Assembly (NCBI GenBank): GCA_943371245.1
Contig: CALRTY020000016.1
Span: 12,532 to 76,531 of the forward strand
Reading direction: 5' to 3'
DNA: 64,000 nt
DNA from: UBA5018 sp947463165
GTDB taxonomy: Bacteria; Cyanobacteriota; Cyanobacteriia; PCC-6307; Cyanobiaceae
Position numbers and translations under genes: made by a program. The notes beneath the pieces were generated by a model that was not told where the DNA came from, ran no database searches, and worked only from the letters and a program-made list of their open reading frames with translations. Shown here one piece after another: positions 42,042-50,270 of the stretch; position 1 is the stretch's first letter, and every line of letters begins with the position of its first letter.

Positions 42042-42587
42042 ATGACTTATCCCACCACCTCCCGCAAGCGCTTTGAGCAAGGCTTCGAGCGCTGGCTCTG
42101 GCGTGTACGCCTGATCGCGATCGTGCCCGTGGTGATGAGCTTGGTCAGCACGGCCGCCTCCTTCGTGCTGGGCACCGGGGAAATCTTCAAGGCCCTCTAC
42201 AAGATTTTCAGCGGCCAGATCGAACCAAAGGGAGAGGCCAAGCTGTTGGCTGAATTGGTCTCCGGGGTGGATCTCTACCTGATCGGCATCGCCCTGCTGA
42301 TCTTTGGCTACGGCGTTTATGAACTGCTGATCTCCGACATCGAAGCGGCCCGAGGACGCGATCAGAACAGCAGCGGTTTGTTGGACATCCGCAGCCTCGA
42401 TGGTCTCAAGGAGAAGCTGGTCAAGGTGATCATCGTCGCCCTGATCGTGGCGGCTTTCAAGGCGATGCTGAGCTTCCAGATCAAGGACGGCTCCTCCCTG
42501 GCCTATTTCTGCGTGAGCGTGCTGCTGCTGGCGATCAGCGGTTTCCTGGTGACCGGAGGCATCCCTGGCTCCCGGGGGCCAAAATGA
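42042..42587 (+). CDS. UPF0114 (YqhA) family membrane protein
   Basis: A 181-aa protein with four membrane helices ('LIAIVPVVMSLVSTAASFVLG', 'VDLYLIGIALLIFGYGVYELL' and two near the C-terminus, each shown in part). The pattern 'FGYGVYELLISDIE' is the UPF0114 signature. Function unknown; often annotated as a stress-related membrane protein. It is followed 28 bp later by the next small membrane protein. Confidence 0.88.
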   Translation: MTYPTTSRKRFEQGFERWLWRVRLIAIVPVVMSLVSTAASFVLGTGEIFKALYKIFSGQIEPKGEAKLLAELVSGVDLYLIGIALLIFGYGVYELLISDIEAARGRDQNSSGLLDIRSLDGLKEKLVKVIIVALIVAAFKAMLSFQIKDGSSLAYFCVSVLLLAISGFLVTGGIPGSRGPK

Positions 42588-42615
42588 CGACCAGGGTCAG
42601 CGAGTTGATGCACTG

Positions 42616-42984
42616 ATGGGTCATGGATCAAACAAAAGCGACCCAGTTGGCCGCGGTCCCTTTGGTAGCGATCCAGTTGGCAGCGATCCAGTTGGCAGCG
42701 ATCAAGCTGGCAGCGATCAACTGGGTCGCAACTTTTCTGGCAGCGATCAAGCTGAGCAAGCGTCAGCGGTTGGCTCGATCTGGCAGCTAAAACCCTGGTG
42801 GTGCCAACCCTGGAGCATCCTGCTCACCGGTGCGACGATGATTTTGGCCAGCTGGCTGTTGTTGCACCGACTGTGGATTACGGCGCCGCTGAGCTGCGCC
42901 GTGCTGCTGTGGTGGTGGCTATTCCTGCTGGTGGTGCCCGCCAGCTATAGCCAGCAATTGGAGGCAGAACGGCCAATGAGCTAG
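42616..42984 (+). CDS. Small two-helix membrane protein with pentapeptide-repeat N-terminus
   Basis: A 122-aa protein. The conserved-looking part begins 'SIWQLKPWWCQPWSILLTG' and continues with two membrane helices ('TMILASWLLLHRLW', 'CAVLLWWWLFLLVVPASY'), a pattern I associate with a small cyanobacterial family of unknown function. The first 50 residues are 'SDPVG/SDQAG' pentapeptides encoded by a 15-bp tandem repeat (42637-42757). The real start could lie later, but no ATG occurs between the repeat and the conserved part. Confidence 0.65.
   Translation: MGHGSNKSDPVGRGPFGSDPVGSDPVGSDQAGSDQLGRNFSGSDQAEQASAVGSIWQLKPWWCQPWSILLTGATMILASWLLLHRLWITAPLSCAVLLWWWLFLLVVPASYSQQLEAERPMS
42637..42757. 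repeat. 15-bp tandem repeat, about eight degenerate copies
   Basis: Unit 'agcgatccagttggc' and variants repeat from 42637 with a few irregular units and encode 'SDPVG' pentapeptides in the N-terminus of the membrane protein at 42616. Confidence 0.85.
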
Positions 42985-43163
42985 GTGCCATACAGCTAAG
43001 TGGGCTGAAGCTGAGCAGCCAAGCAAATTAGTGAGCCGGAACTAAGAGAACTAGAGATTAGTGAGCTGGAGCCGAGAACATTTTCCAGCATATTTCTTCC
43101 CCAGCTTGGTTGCCCAGCTCGCCAGCTCTGGTCGCTATCTCTACTGCCCAGGTCTGGGCAGAT

Positions 43164-43331
43164 TCAGGAAGTTGGCTGCATCAGGCCGCCACCGGGACTG
43201 GAGTCGTCGTCGTCATTGTTTTCCTTGCCTGCCTGGTTGAGGGCATAGATGGCCAGGGCCAGCAGGCTCACCAGGGCGGAGACCAGCCCCGGCACATCGA
43301 GGCCGGAATCCAACACGATCAGCTCACCCAT
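43164..43331 (-). CDS. Small single-pass membrane protein with DDDD...GGGLMQP tail
   Basis: A 55-aa protein from ATG 43331: 'MGELIVLDSGLDVPG', a membrane helix ('LVSALVSLLALAIYAL'), then 'NNDDDDSSPGGGLMQP' and Thr-Ser. It shares start, layout and ending with the 49-aa protein at 18956. The open frame extends upstream to 43460 without protein-like content. Function unknown; the two form a small paralogous family. Confidence 0.68.
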   Translation of the reverse strand: MGELIVLDSGLDVPGLVSALVSLLALAIYALNQAGKENNDDDDSSPGGGLMQPTS

Positions 43332-43496
43332 GCTGGGACTGTTGCGAAGTTGGAACCATTGTAACGAACGATTGCGCCCTTGATGAGAGCCGCTGGGCTT
43401 TGGGCCTGGCTGACTGGGTCTGCCCGTGGTGAAATGCTGGCAATGCAGGGCTCTAGGCAAGCCCCATTGAGGACATGCATGCCCTGCTTGCCCGTC

Positions 43497-44225
43497 TCAT
43501 GGGGCCTGTCGCACCCTGGCTGACACCTGGGCCTCCGGGTCCACCCCCGCAAAGGTTGGCGGCAGCCATACCCTCACCACCATCAGCACCGCCATAGTGA
43601 TCAGGAATAGGCATACGGCCAGAATCTGCCGCCAGTCCGTTTCCAGAACACCCTTAACGATTACCTCCCGCAGCACCGAAACGATGGCGATCTCCACTGA
43701 CACACCGATTGATACCCGCTGTTCCTGGAGATAGATGATCAGCAACCTGAACAGCTCCACCAGGATCAAAATAAACAGAATATCAGCGGTGACCTCGTGA
43801 AAGCGGGGGGTGGTGAATAGCGTCTGGAAAATAGATCGCAATTGCAAAACCATCACACAGAAAAGGCCCAGGCAAAGGGAAACCGCGATCAGATCCTGAA
43901 TCGCTTCGAGAGACTGGACGATTTGCACCCGCCTGAATTGCTGATGCCAGGGTATCGATGCCGGCTGAATATTGCGTGGCTGAACATTGTTATATGGCTC
44001 TGCATTATTATGGGGGTGGGCGCTGTTTTGGGGCTCGGTGCTGTTATGGGGCTCGGTGTTGTTATGGGGATGAGCGCTATTTTGCTGTGGGGCATTTTTA
44101 TGGGGCTGGGCGGCGTTCTCCCCCTGGGGGATGTGCTGTCCTGGGAGGGGGTTCTGGTCCTGGGAAGCGCTATGCACTGGAGCAGGATTTTGCAGCTGAT
44201 CAGTGGTGGTGATGGTGTGATTCAT
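43497..44225 (-). CDS. PsiE-like membrane protein with His/Asn-rich repeat N-terminus
   Basis: A 242-aa protein whose C-terminal 145 residues have four membrane helices and the PsiE-family pattern 'LFRLLIIYLQEQRVSIGVSVEIAIVSVLREVIVKG' (about 150-185, shown here only as family region; key parts 'YLQEQRVSIG' and 'LREVIVKG'). PsiE is a phosphate-starvation-inducible membrane protein in enterobacteria. The first 90 residues are hydrophilic repeats of 'AHPHNN', 'TEPHNS' and similar hexapeptides from an 18-bp DNA repeat. Start ATG 44225. Confidence 0.78.
   Translation of the reverse strand: MNHTITTTDQLQNPAPVHSASQDQNPLPGQHIPQGENAAQPHKNAPQQNSAHPHNNTEPHNSTEPQNSAHPHNNAEPYNNVQPRNIQPASIPWHQQFRRVQIVQSLEAIQDLIAVSLCLGLFCVMVLQLRSIFQTLFTTPRFHEVTADILFILILVELFRLLIIYLQEQRVSIGVSVEIAIVSVLREVIVKGVLETDWRQILAVCLFLITMAVLMVVRVWLPPTFAGVDPEAQVSARVRQAP
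43968..44101. repeat. 18-bp degenerate tandem repeat within the psiE-like gene
   Basis: 'ggggctcggtgctgttat' and variants repeat every 18 bp and yield His/Asn/Pro/Glu hexapeptides. Confidence 0.8.
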
Positions 44226-44872
44226 GGTATGCGTATCTCCATGGTTTGAATAGATAAGGGAGGTGAAGCTGTGCGTGGCGGCAATAGGTCCATCTCGCCG
44301 GCCTTAGCCGCCAGTAGCCAGTAGGCCCAGCCTGCGGAACCTGGTCAGAGCCTTTGTGACGGGCACCCCTGTAATGCCGTTGATGTCGTCAAGATTGCTG
44401 TGGTTGAGGTTGATTTTGACCAGCGAGAGGCTGGCGCCTGCGCTGCCGACTCGTCCGAAACGACGGTTAGCAATGGCCGATTGGCATGGGGGGAATCAAA
44501 TGGCGATCAGGTACTGAAAGACTAATGATCCGATCGGGAGTGTGGCTGGATTCTCGCCTCAGGATTGCCAATCGGCCTGATAAGTTGACTTGATCGGAAT
44601 CGAGGCTGGCAGTCACCGTGGCGGAGTGCCTAGCGCCAAGGCTGTTAATGGGCGCTATGGCCCGGGGGGAGCGGCTGGGGAGTGGGCTGCGGATACTGCC
44701 AGCTGATGGCCCCCTTTGGGGTCAGGCTCGCCCCAGCGCTGCCCGCATCGGTGTAACCCCGTGCTCCAATTACGCCCTGAGTGCCCCTAGTGGGCGTTAA
44801 GGGGGCTCATCCAGGAATAATCGGCGCAGCCGCTTCCTAGCCTCGCCAGGATTGCATTTTCGAGTTCCCGCC
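44226..44872. other. Divergent intergenic region without a convincing gene
   Basis: About 650 bp separates the psiE-like gene from the small membrane protein. I see two hairpin-forming sequences: 'tagcgcc...ggcgcta' (about 44630-44657) and 'ttacgccc...gggcgttaa' (44770-44800), and a direct similarity between 'gatccgatcggg' and 'gatcggaatcgagg' segments. A 60-codon frame (44618-44800) has no family look. No tRNA or riboswitch is recognised. Confidence 0.4.
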
Positions 44873-45118
44873 ATGCTGCCTCCCAGTCCTTTTTGTCTCC
44901 TTAAACCCGCCAAAATTGCTGGCCTGCAGGCCACGGTGCTCTTGCTGCTCACCCTGCTGATCAAGGCCAGGGTGCAGATCAAGGCGGCCTCGGCGCTGGG
45001 GTTGGCGCTGCTGGCCTTGCAAACGCTCGTGTTTCTGGCCGTCGCCGGCCCCCTCGGCCTGGCGGCCCTCGGCGGCGTGGCCTTTGCCCTGAACCGCCGC
45101 CAGGGGCAGGCGGCGTGA
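44873..45118 (+). CDS. Small two-helix membrane protein
   Basis: An 81-aa protein from ATG 44873 with two hydrophobic helices ('GLQATVLLLLTLLIKA', 'LGLALLALQTLVFLAVAG') and a short basic end. No family recognised. Its TGA overlaps the GTG start of the next gene (GTGA), so the two are probably translated together. Confidence 0.6.
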   Translation: MLPPSPFCLLKPAKIAGLQATVLLLLTLLIKARVQIKAASALGLALLALQTLVFLAVAGPLGLAALGGVAFALNRRQGQAA

Positions 45119-45678
45119 CCAGCCTGCCGCCCTGGCGGCCGCTGCTCAGCGCCGCCCGCGAACGGGAGGGCCGCTCAGCAGCGGCTCGCTGGTTGCAACT
45201 CGCCACCGTGGCCGCCGACGGCACCCCGCGGGTGCGCACCCTGGTGTTTCGCGGCTGGGCCGAGGGCGCTGCCCTCGATCTGCTCACCGACGGCCGCAGC
45301 GCCAAACCGGCCGAGCTGGCCCAGCAAGCGGCGGTGGAGCTCTGCTGGTTGCTGCCGCGGGCCCGCTGCCAGTTCCGCTTGCGGGGGATGCGCCAAACCC
45401 TGGCGCCGGAGCTGGAGCAAGGGGAGCGGCAGCGCCACTGGCGGGCCCTTACCCCCGGCGGCAGAGCTCTGTGGGGCTGGCCCAGCCCCGGCGAGCCGCT
45501 GGATCTAGGGGCGGCCTTCCCGCAGGCCCTGGCCGACGACGCGGCCATGCCGGATCATTTCCAGCTGCTGCGCCTGGCGCTCAGCCAAGTGGAACTGCTG
45601 GAACTCACAGGCCATCCCCACCGCCGCCGCCTCTGGCGGTTGGCGAGCGGCTGGGCGGAAGAATGCCTAAACCCCTGA
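45115..45678 (+). CDS. Pyridoxamine 5'-phosphate oxidase-like FMN-binding protein (Alr4036 type)
   Basis: A 187-aa split-barrel flavoprotein. Recognisable: 'ARWLQLATVAADGTPRVRTLVFRGW', 'LTDGRSAKPAELAQQAAVELCWLL', 'QFRLRGMRQTL' and the end 'RRLWRLASGWAEECLNP' (in parts). Cyanobacterial members are annotated as Npun_F5749/Alr4036-type FMN proteins; whether they oxidise PNP/PMP is not established. GTG start at 45115 overlaps the previous stop. It converges with the next gene by a 12-bp overlap. Confidence 0.85.
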   Translation: MTSLPPWRPLLSAAREREGRSAAARWLQLATVAADGTPRVRTLVFRGWAEGAALDLLTDGRSAKPAELAQQAAVELCWLLPRARCQFRLRGMRQTLAPELEQGERQRHWRALTPGGRALWGWPSPGEPLDLGAAFPQALADDAAMPDHFQLLRLALSQVELLELTGHPHRRRLWRLASGWAEECLNP

Positions 45679-46296
45679 ACCCTGCTGGAAGCTCGGCAGC
45701 AACAGCCCCGAACGCTCGCGGTAGGCGGCAAAGCCGGGATAGCGGGCGAGGGATTCATCCTTCTTGCGCATGTTGGGAAGAAACACTCCCAGGCCAAAGA
45801 TGGCCAGCACCCCATAGGGCAGCCAGTGCATCGCCACCAGAGCGAAGGATAGATAAATCAGCAGCTCCCCCAGGTAATTGGTGTTGCGGCAGCGGGCGAA
45901 AAACCCGTCTTCAATCAGCCCCGGTTGCAGCTTGAGTACGAAGTGCTTTTGGGCATCGCTGCCGAAATGTAGAAACACTCCCAGCGAATTGATGGCGATG
46001 GCCACTGCCACCAGCGGCAGGGGCGGCACGACGCCGGAAGAAATCAGCAGGAACGGCGCCAGCCAGTAGAGAGCCAGCACTAGGAAACCCGCCGCCGCCT
46101 TGGGCCAACCCACCGGCTGCTGCCACTGGCGGTCGGGGAAGATCGATTCCTTCAGCAGCCAGAGCATGCCATAGCCGCCATGGAGTGCCAGATACACCCA
46201 AGCCCCCAGGGATGAATTGCCGTAGGCAACCATCAGCGCACCAATAAAAAAGGGTGTTAATCCCTTATGGAGGTTGATCACATGCCGCAGCTGCAT
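45667..46296 (-). CDS. DUF1295 / isoprenylcysteine methyltransferase-like membrane protein
   Basis: A 209-aa polytopic membrane protein of the steroid-reductase/ICMT-like superfamily. The C-terminal signature is visible: 'CRNTNYLGELLIYLSFALVA' and 'MRKKDESLARYPGFAAYRERSGLLLP' (in parts), where the Arg/Glu-rich end binds the cofactor (SAM or NADPH). Five or so membrane helices precede it. The substrate cannot be told. Confidence 0.78.
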   Translation of the reverse strand: MQLRHVINLHKGLTPFFIGALMVAYGNSSLGAWVYLALHGGYGMLWLLKESIFPDRQWQQPVGWPKAAAGFLVLALYWLAPFLLISSGVVPPLPLVAVAIAINSLGVFLHFGSDAQKHFVLKLQPGLIEDGFFARCRNTNYLGELLIYLSFALVAMHWLPYGVLAIFGLGVFLPNMRKKDESLARYPGFAAYRERSGLLLPSFQQGSGV

Positions 46297-46384
46297 GGTG
46301 CGAAGGCCAGAAGTAGCAGTCAGGCTAGAAACCTTCCCGCAGCTGCGGTGGCTGCCGCCGGCAGCGGCCTTGGCTGTTCAATAT

Positions 46385-47773
46385 TTATGCCGGGTTCACT
46401 GGGTCTGGCTTGACTTTTGTTTGGGGCAGGGGCCCCCGCCAGTTTTCTTTGATCAGCTGGCGGGAGCGCCCTAGGGCTAGGGCGCCATCGGGTACGTCTT
46501 TGGTGATGCAGGAGCCGGCGCCGATGGTGACATTTGCGCCAATGGTGAGCGGCGCCACCAATACGCTATTGGCACCTGTTTTGCTGCCCGCTCCAATGGC
46601 GGTGCGATGCTTGTTGATGCCATCGTAATTGGCGGTAATTGTGCCGGCTCCAATATTTACGCCAGCCCCAACAGTGGCATCTCCAATATAGCTGAGATGA
46701 TTTACTTTGCTGCCTGCACCCACAACGCTTTTCTTGATCTCCACGAAGTTGCCCACCCGGCAGTCCGTTGAGAGGTTGGCGCCGGGGCGCAGATGGGCAT
46801 AGGGGCCGATAGCGCAACCCGCCGCCACCTGCGCTTCGCGAATCACCGCGTAGACGGCTTCCACCTGATCCCCCAGCTCCGCATCCACCAGCAGGCAGCC
46901 CGGGCCGATGCGGCAGCCATCGCCCACGGTGGTGTGGCCGCGAAAATGACACTGGGGCTCAACTACTACATCGCTGCCAAAGCGGGTGCCGTCGCTGAGG
47001 GTGCAGCTGGCTGGATCAATGAAAGTAACCCCCTGCGCCATCCAGTAATTGCGCAGTCGCTCCTGGAGGGCCGCTTCGCAATTGGCCAGTTGAATGCGGT
47101 CGTTGATGCCGCCAATTTCACTTGCATCATTCACCTCCAGATGCACCGCCGAACTGAGCATCGCCACCGTATCGGTGAGGTAGAGCTCCCCCTGGTCGTT
47201 GTCGGCGCTTAGCTGGGGCAACACCTCTGCGAGCTGGGGCCAGTTGAAGCAATAGATGCCGGCATTGATTAGCGAAATTTCTCGTTCTTCTGGGCTGCAA
47301 TCGCGATGTTCCACGATCGCCGTTACCGCGCCGCTTTCAGCCACCACCACGCGCCCGTAGCCGCTGGGATCTGGAAGGCGGGCAGTCAGCAGGGTGACGG
47401 CAGCCCCACTGCTGGTGTGGCGCTCCAGCAACCGCTCCAGGGTTTCGGGACGCAGCAGGGGCACGTCGCCATTGAGCACCAACAAATCGCCCTGGAATCC
47501 CTCTAGCGGTGTCAACAGTTGCTGCAGGGCATGGCCGGTGCCTTTTTGGGGCTGTTGCAATACAAATTCCAGGCCATCGATCGCCGCCAGCGATTCGCGC
47601 ACCCGCTCGGCCTGGTGGCCAACGATCAGCAGCTTGCGTTGCGGCTGCAAGCTGGTGCAGCTAGCCAGCACCCGCTCGATCAGGGTGGCACCGGCCAGGG
47701 GCTGGAGCACCTTGGGCAGCTGACTCTTCATGCGGGTGCCCTTCCCGGCGGCCAACACGGCAATGGCGAGCAT
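46385..47773 (-). CDS. glmU: Bifunctional N-acetylglucosamine-1-phosphate uridyltransferase / glucosamine-1-phosphate acetyltransferase
   Basis: A 462-aa enzyme making UDP-GlcNAc for peptidoglycan and LPS. The N-terminal pyrophosphorylase has 'LAAGKGTRMKSQLPKVLQPL' and 'LNGDVPLLRPETL'; the C-terminal left-handed beta-helix holds hexapeptide repeats and 'RPGANLSTDCRVGNFVEIKK', 'NHLSYIGDATVGAGVNIGAG', with the catalytic His nearby. ATG 47773 gives the normal start; the open frame to 48559 is a shadow over the neighbour. Confidence 0.96.
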   Translation of the reverse strand: MLAIAVLAAGKGTRMKSQLPKVLQPLAGATLIERVLASCTSLQPQRKLLIVGHQAERVRESLAAIDGLEFVLQQPQKGTGHALQQLLTPLEGFQGDLLVLNGDVPLLRPETLERLLERHTSSGAAVTLLTARLPDPSGYGRVVVAESGAVTAIVEHRDCSPEEREISLINAGIYCFNWPQLAEVLPQLSADNDQGELYLTDTVAMLSSAVHLEVNDASEIGGINDRIQLANCEAALQERLRNYWMAQGVTFIDPASCTLSDGTRFGSDVVVEPQCHFRGHTTVGDGCRIGPGCLLVDAELGDQVEAVYAVIREAQVAAGCAIGPYAHLRPGANLSTDCRVGNFVEIKKSVVGAGSKVNHLSYIGDATVGAGVNIGAGTITANYDGINKHRTAIGAGSKTGANSVLVAPLTIGANVTIGAGSCITKDVPDGALALGRSRQLIKENWRGPLPQTKVKPDPVNPA

Positions 47774-47799
47774 CAAGACGGCAGTGGCTTGGCGGGAAT

Positions 47800-48852
47800 C
47801 TAGGCGCTCTCTTGCAGCGGAATCCGGTTCGCCTCCAGGCCCCAGCGCCTGCGCCAGGCGCTGGTGGATTCCACGCCGCCCTCGGCGCCTCGGCTGCGCT
47901 GCTGCCTGGCGCGATTGGTGAGGATCGTCGCGGCTGAGGCCCGGCCATCGGGATCGCGGTAGGGCTCCGCCGCATTGGTGGCCAGGTGCTCCCATTCCAT
48001 CGCCGCCAATGGGCGCAGAAATTTGCAATTGGCCAGCGGAGTGGGGCTGGCGGCGGTGCCGCCGCTCCAGGCGCCCGGGCTCTGCTGCGCCGGTTCGTGG
48101 TGGCGGATCGCCGCCAGCTGCAGCCCCACCAGTTGCAGGCTGCGCCGCACCGCCGCCGCCGAGCTGTAGGTGAGCAGGCGGCCGTCGAGGAGCAGCAGTT
48201 GGGCCAGGCCTGTCAAAAATTCGAGGCTCCACAGCTGCGGGCAGCGCTGGGGCGAGAAGGCGTCGTGCATCACCAGATGACAGCTGCCGGCGGCAAGGGC
48301 GAGCAATTCCGGCAGCCGCTCTCGGGCATCTCCCCAAAACATCTGGCCTTGGCCCAGGGGGCTTTGCCAGCGGTCGCCGTGGCTGAGTTGGCGCAGGGGC
48401 TCGATCGCCTGCTGCGGCCACTGGCTTTGGAATTTTGCGTCGGCCAGGGCCAGCTGCAGCGGTTGGCGGTCTAGCTCGATGCCCCACCACTGCAGCTGCA
48501 ATCCCAGCGCCGAGCAGCGCTCCAGCAGGGCGGCCGTATTGCTGCCGGTGCCGACGCACAAATCGAGCGCAAGCACCGTGCTACCCGGGGCTAATCGCTC
48601 CAACTGGGCCGGATCCACGAAGGTTTCGCGGGCTTCCCGCAGGGCGCCGCGACCGCTATGGAATCCCTGTTGAAATTCCCCGCTCCAAAGACTGAAACTG
48701 CCATCACCGCCCCAGCTGGGCCGCAGGGGTTCTGGCTGGTGCAATTGCTGGTCGGACAATTGCTGCTTGGGTAATTCCTGCTGCGGAAATTCTTCAGGTT
48801 CGCAGGCGTTCAAGGTCTTGCCAGAAGTTGGGATAGGAGACGGCGGCGGCAT
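47800..48852 (-). CDS. MnmC-like SAM-dependent methyltransferase (MTase domain only)
   Basis: A 350-aa protein resembling the methyltransferase half of MnmC, which completes mnm5s2U at the wobble base of tRNAs. Motifs: 'DGSFSLWSGEFQQGFHSGRGALREA', the SAM loop 'VLALDLCVGTGSNTAALLE', 'GIELDRQPLQLAL', 'MFWGDARERLP' and 'HLVMHDAFSPQRCPQLWS'. The FAD oxidase half is absent, as in other cyanobacteria. ATG 48852 overlaps aroA by 59 bp; TTG near 48814 is an alternative. A Gln/Leu-rich repeat ('QQELPKQQLSDQQL') precedes the core. Confidence 0.85.
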   Translation of the reverse strand: MPPPSPIPTSGKTLNACEPEEFPQQELPKQQLSDQQLHQPEPLRPSWGGDGSFSLWSGEFQQGFHSGRGALREARETFVDPAQLERLAPGSTVLALDLCVGTGSNTAALLERCSALGLQLQWWGIELDRQPLQLALADAKFQSQWPQQAIEPLRQLSHGDRWQSPLGQGQMFWGDARERLPELLALAAGSCHLVMHDAFSPQRCPQLWSLEFLTGLAQLLLLDGRLLTYSSAAAVRRSLQLVGLQLAAIRHHEPAQQSPGAWSGGTAASPTPLANCKFLRPLAAMEWEHLATNAAEPYRDPDGRASAATILTNRARQQRSRGAEGGVESTSAWRRRWGLEANRIPLQESA

Positions 48853-50155
48853 CGGCCCGGGCCAAGCTGCTGTCTCCCTGGGCCACCAGGGAGGCCACCG
48901 CCAGGCTCATCGCCACCCGGTGATCGGTTTCGCTATCCAGCTGGGCACCGTGCAATTGCCCGCCGCCGTTGATGGTCATGCCGTCTGCCAGTTCCTCCAG
49001 TTGGGCCCCCATCGCCCGCAATTGACGCGCCATCACCGCCAGGCGATCGGTTTCCTTCACCCGCAGTTCGGCGGCGCCGGCAATGCGGCTAACGCCCTCG
49101 GCGCAGCAGGCCGCCACGGCCAACACGGGGATTTCATCCACCAGGCGGGGAATGATCTCGCCGTCGATGCTGAAGGCCCGCAGGGGGCCGTGGCTCACCT
49201 GCAAGTCGCCCACCGGTTCGCCGGCCACATCGCGCTCGTTAACCACTTTGATCCGGGCACCCATCTGCTCGAGCACATCCAGCACGCCGGTGCGGCTGGG
49301 GTTGAGACCCACGTTTTGCACCGTTAATTCGGCCCCAGGGGTGATCGCACCGGCCACCAACCAGAAGGCCGCCGAACTGATATCGCCCGGCACCACCACC
49401 TGCTGGCCGTGCAATCTGGCGCCGGGGCTAAGGGTGACTGTGGTGTTGTTATGGCCCCCCACCAGCAGATCAGCCCCGAAGGCCCGCAGCATGCGCTCGC
49501 TGTGGTCGCGGCTTTGGGCCGGTTCCACCACGGTGGTGGGGCCCGAGGCGGTGAGGGCCGCCAGCAGGATGGCGCTCTTCACCTGGGCGGAAGCCACCGG
49601 CGTGGCGATGTTGGCCCCCTGGAGCTGCTGACCCAACACCGCCAGAGGCGCCAGATTGCCGCCGCTGCGGCCATGGATCTGGGCCCCCATCTGGGCCAGG
49701 GGTTTTGCGACTCGGGCCATGGGCCTACCCCGCAGGGAGGCGTCACCGCTGAGCACAAAATGGCGCCCCTGGCGGCCGGCCAAAAGGCCAAGCATCAAGC
49801 GCATGGTGGTGCCTGAGTTGCCGCAATCGAGGATATCGGCCGGTTCCTGGAAGCCATCGAGACCCACGCCGCGCACCAGCACCGGCTCGCCGGCCCGGAT
49901 CGGCGACACCTCCACCCCCATCGCCCGCAGACAGGCAGCCGTACTGAGGGGATCTTCCGCCGGCAGGAGACCTTCGATGCGGGTTTCGCCCTCGGCGATG
50001 GCGCCAAACAACAGGGCCCGGTGGGAGATCGACTTATCGCCCGGCACCTGCACCTGGCCCCGCAGGCTGGCACCGGCCGGCAGGGCCAAGCTGGCGGCGC
50101 TGTCGCCTGCTGCCGGGGCTGACGGCGAGGGCATGGCGGCTTGGCTCGTCGGCAT
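48794..50155 (-). CDS. aroA: 3-phosphoshikimate 1-carboxyvinyltransferase (EPSP synthase)
   Basis: A 453-aa enzyme of the shikimate pathway joining PEP and shikimate 3-phosphate. Signatures: 'VPGDKSISHRALLFG', 'ILDCGNSGTTMRLMLGLLAG', and 'ELRVKETDRLAVMARQLRAMG'. ATG 50155 or the second ATG at 50135 could start it; the first 25 residues are Ala/Ser-rich. Divergent from hemE with 115 bp between. Followed by the MnmC-like gene with overlap. Confidence 0.96.
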   Translation of the reverse strand: MPTSQAAMPSPSAPAAGDSAASLALPAGASLRGQVQVPGDKSISHRALLFGAIAEGETRIEGLLPAEDPLSTAACLRAMGVEVSPIRAGEPVLVRGVGLDGFQEPADILDCGNSGTTMRLMLGLLAGRQGRHFVLSGDASLRGRPMARVAKPLAQMGAQIHGRSGGNLAPLAVLGQQLQGANIATPVASAQVKSAILLAALTASGPTTVVEPAQSRDHSERMLRAFGADLLVGGHNNTTVTLSPGARLHGQQVVVPGDISSAAFWLVAGAITPGAELTVQNVGLNPSRTGVLDVLEQMGARIKVVNERDVAGEPVGDLQVSHGPLRAFSIDGEIIPRLVDEIPVLAVAACCAEGVSRIAGAAELRVKETDRLAVMARQLRAMGAQLEELADGMTINGGGQLHGAQLDSETDHRVAMSLAVASLVAQGDSSLARADAAAVSYPNFWQDLERLRT

Positions 50156-50270
50156 CGGCCCGAGGGGGAGGGGGCTCGATCCTATGGAGTGCCATTACAA
50201 GGGTGACAGCCACCCCGGGAAGTTCAGGGGAGCTCAGCTAGGTTGCCAAATTGCTGTTCATTGCCGCCCC

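Noticed and set aside
36770..42757. Regularly spaced repeats considered as CRISPR arrays
   Set aside because: Units of 15-18 bp lie head to tail without unique spacers, and no cas gene is present.
44618..44800. A 60-codon plus-strand frame ahead of the small membrane protein
   Set aside because: No protein-like pattern, and it contains a hairpin-forming sequence near its end.
47774..48559. Upstream part of the frame leading into glmU
   Set aside because: It overlaps the MnmC-like gene in another frame; the GlmU family begins at ATG 47773.
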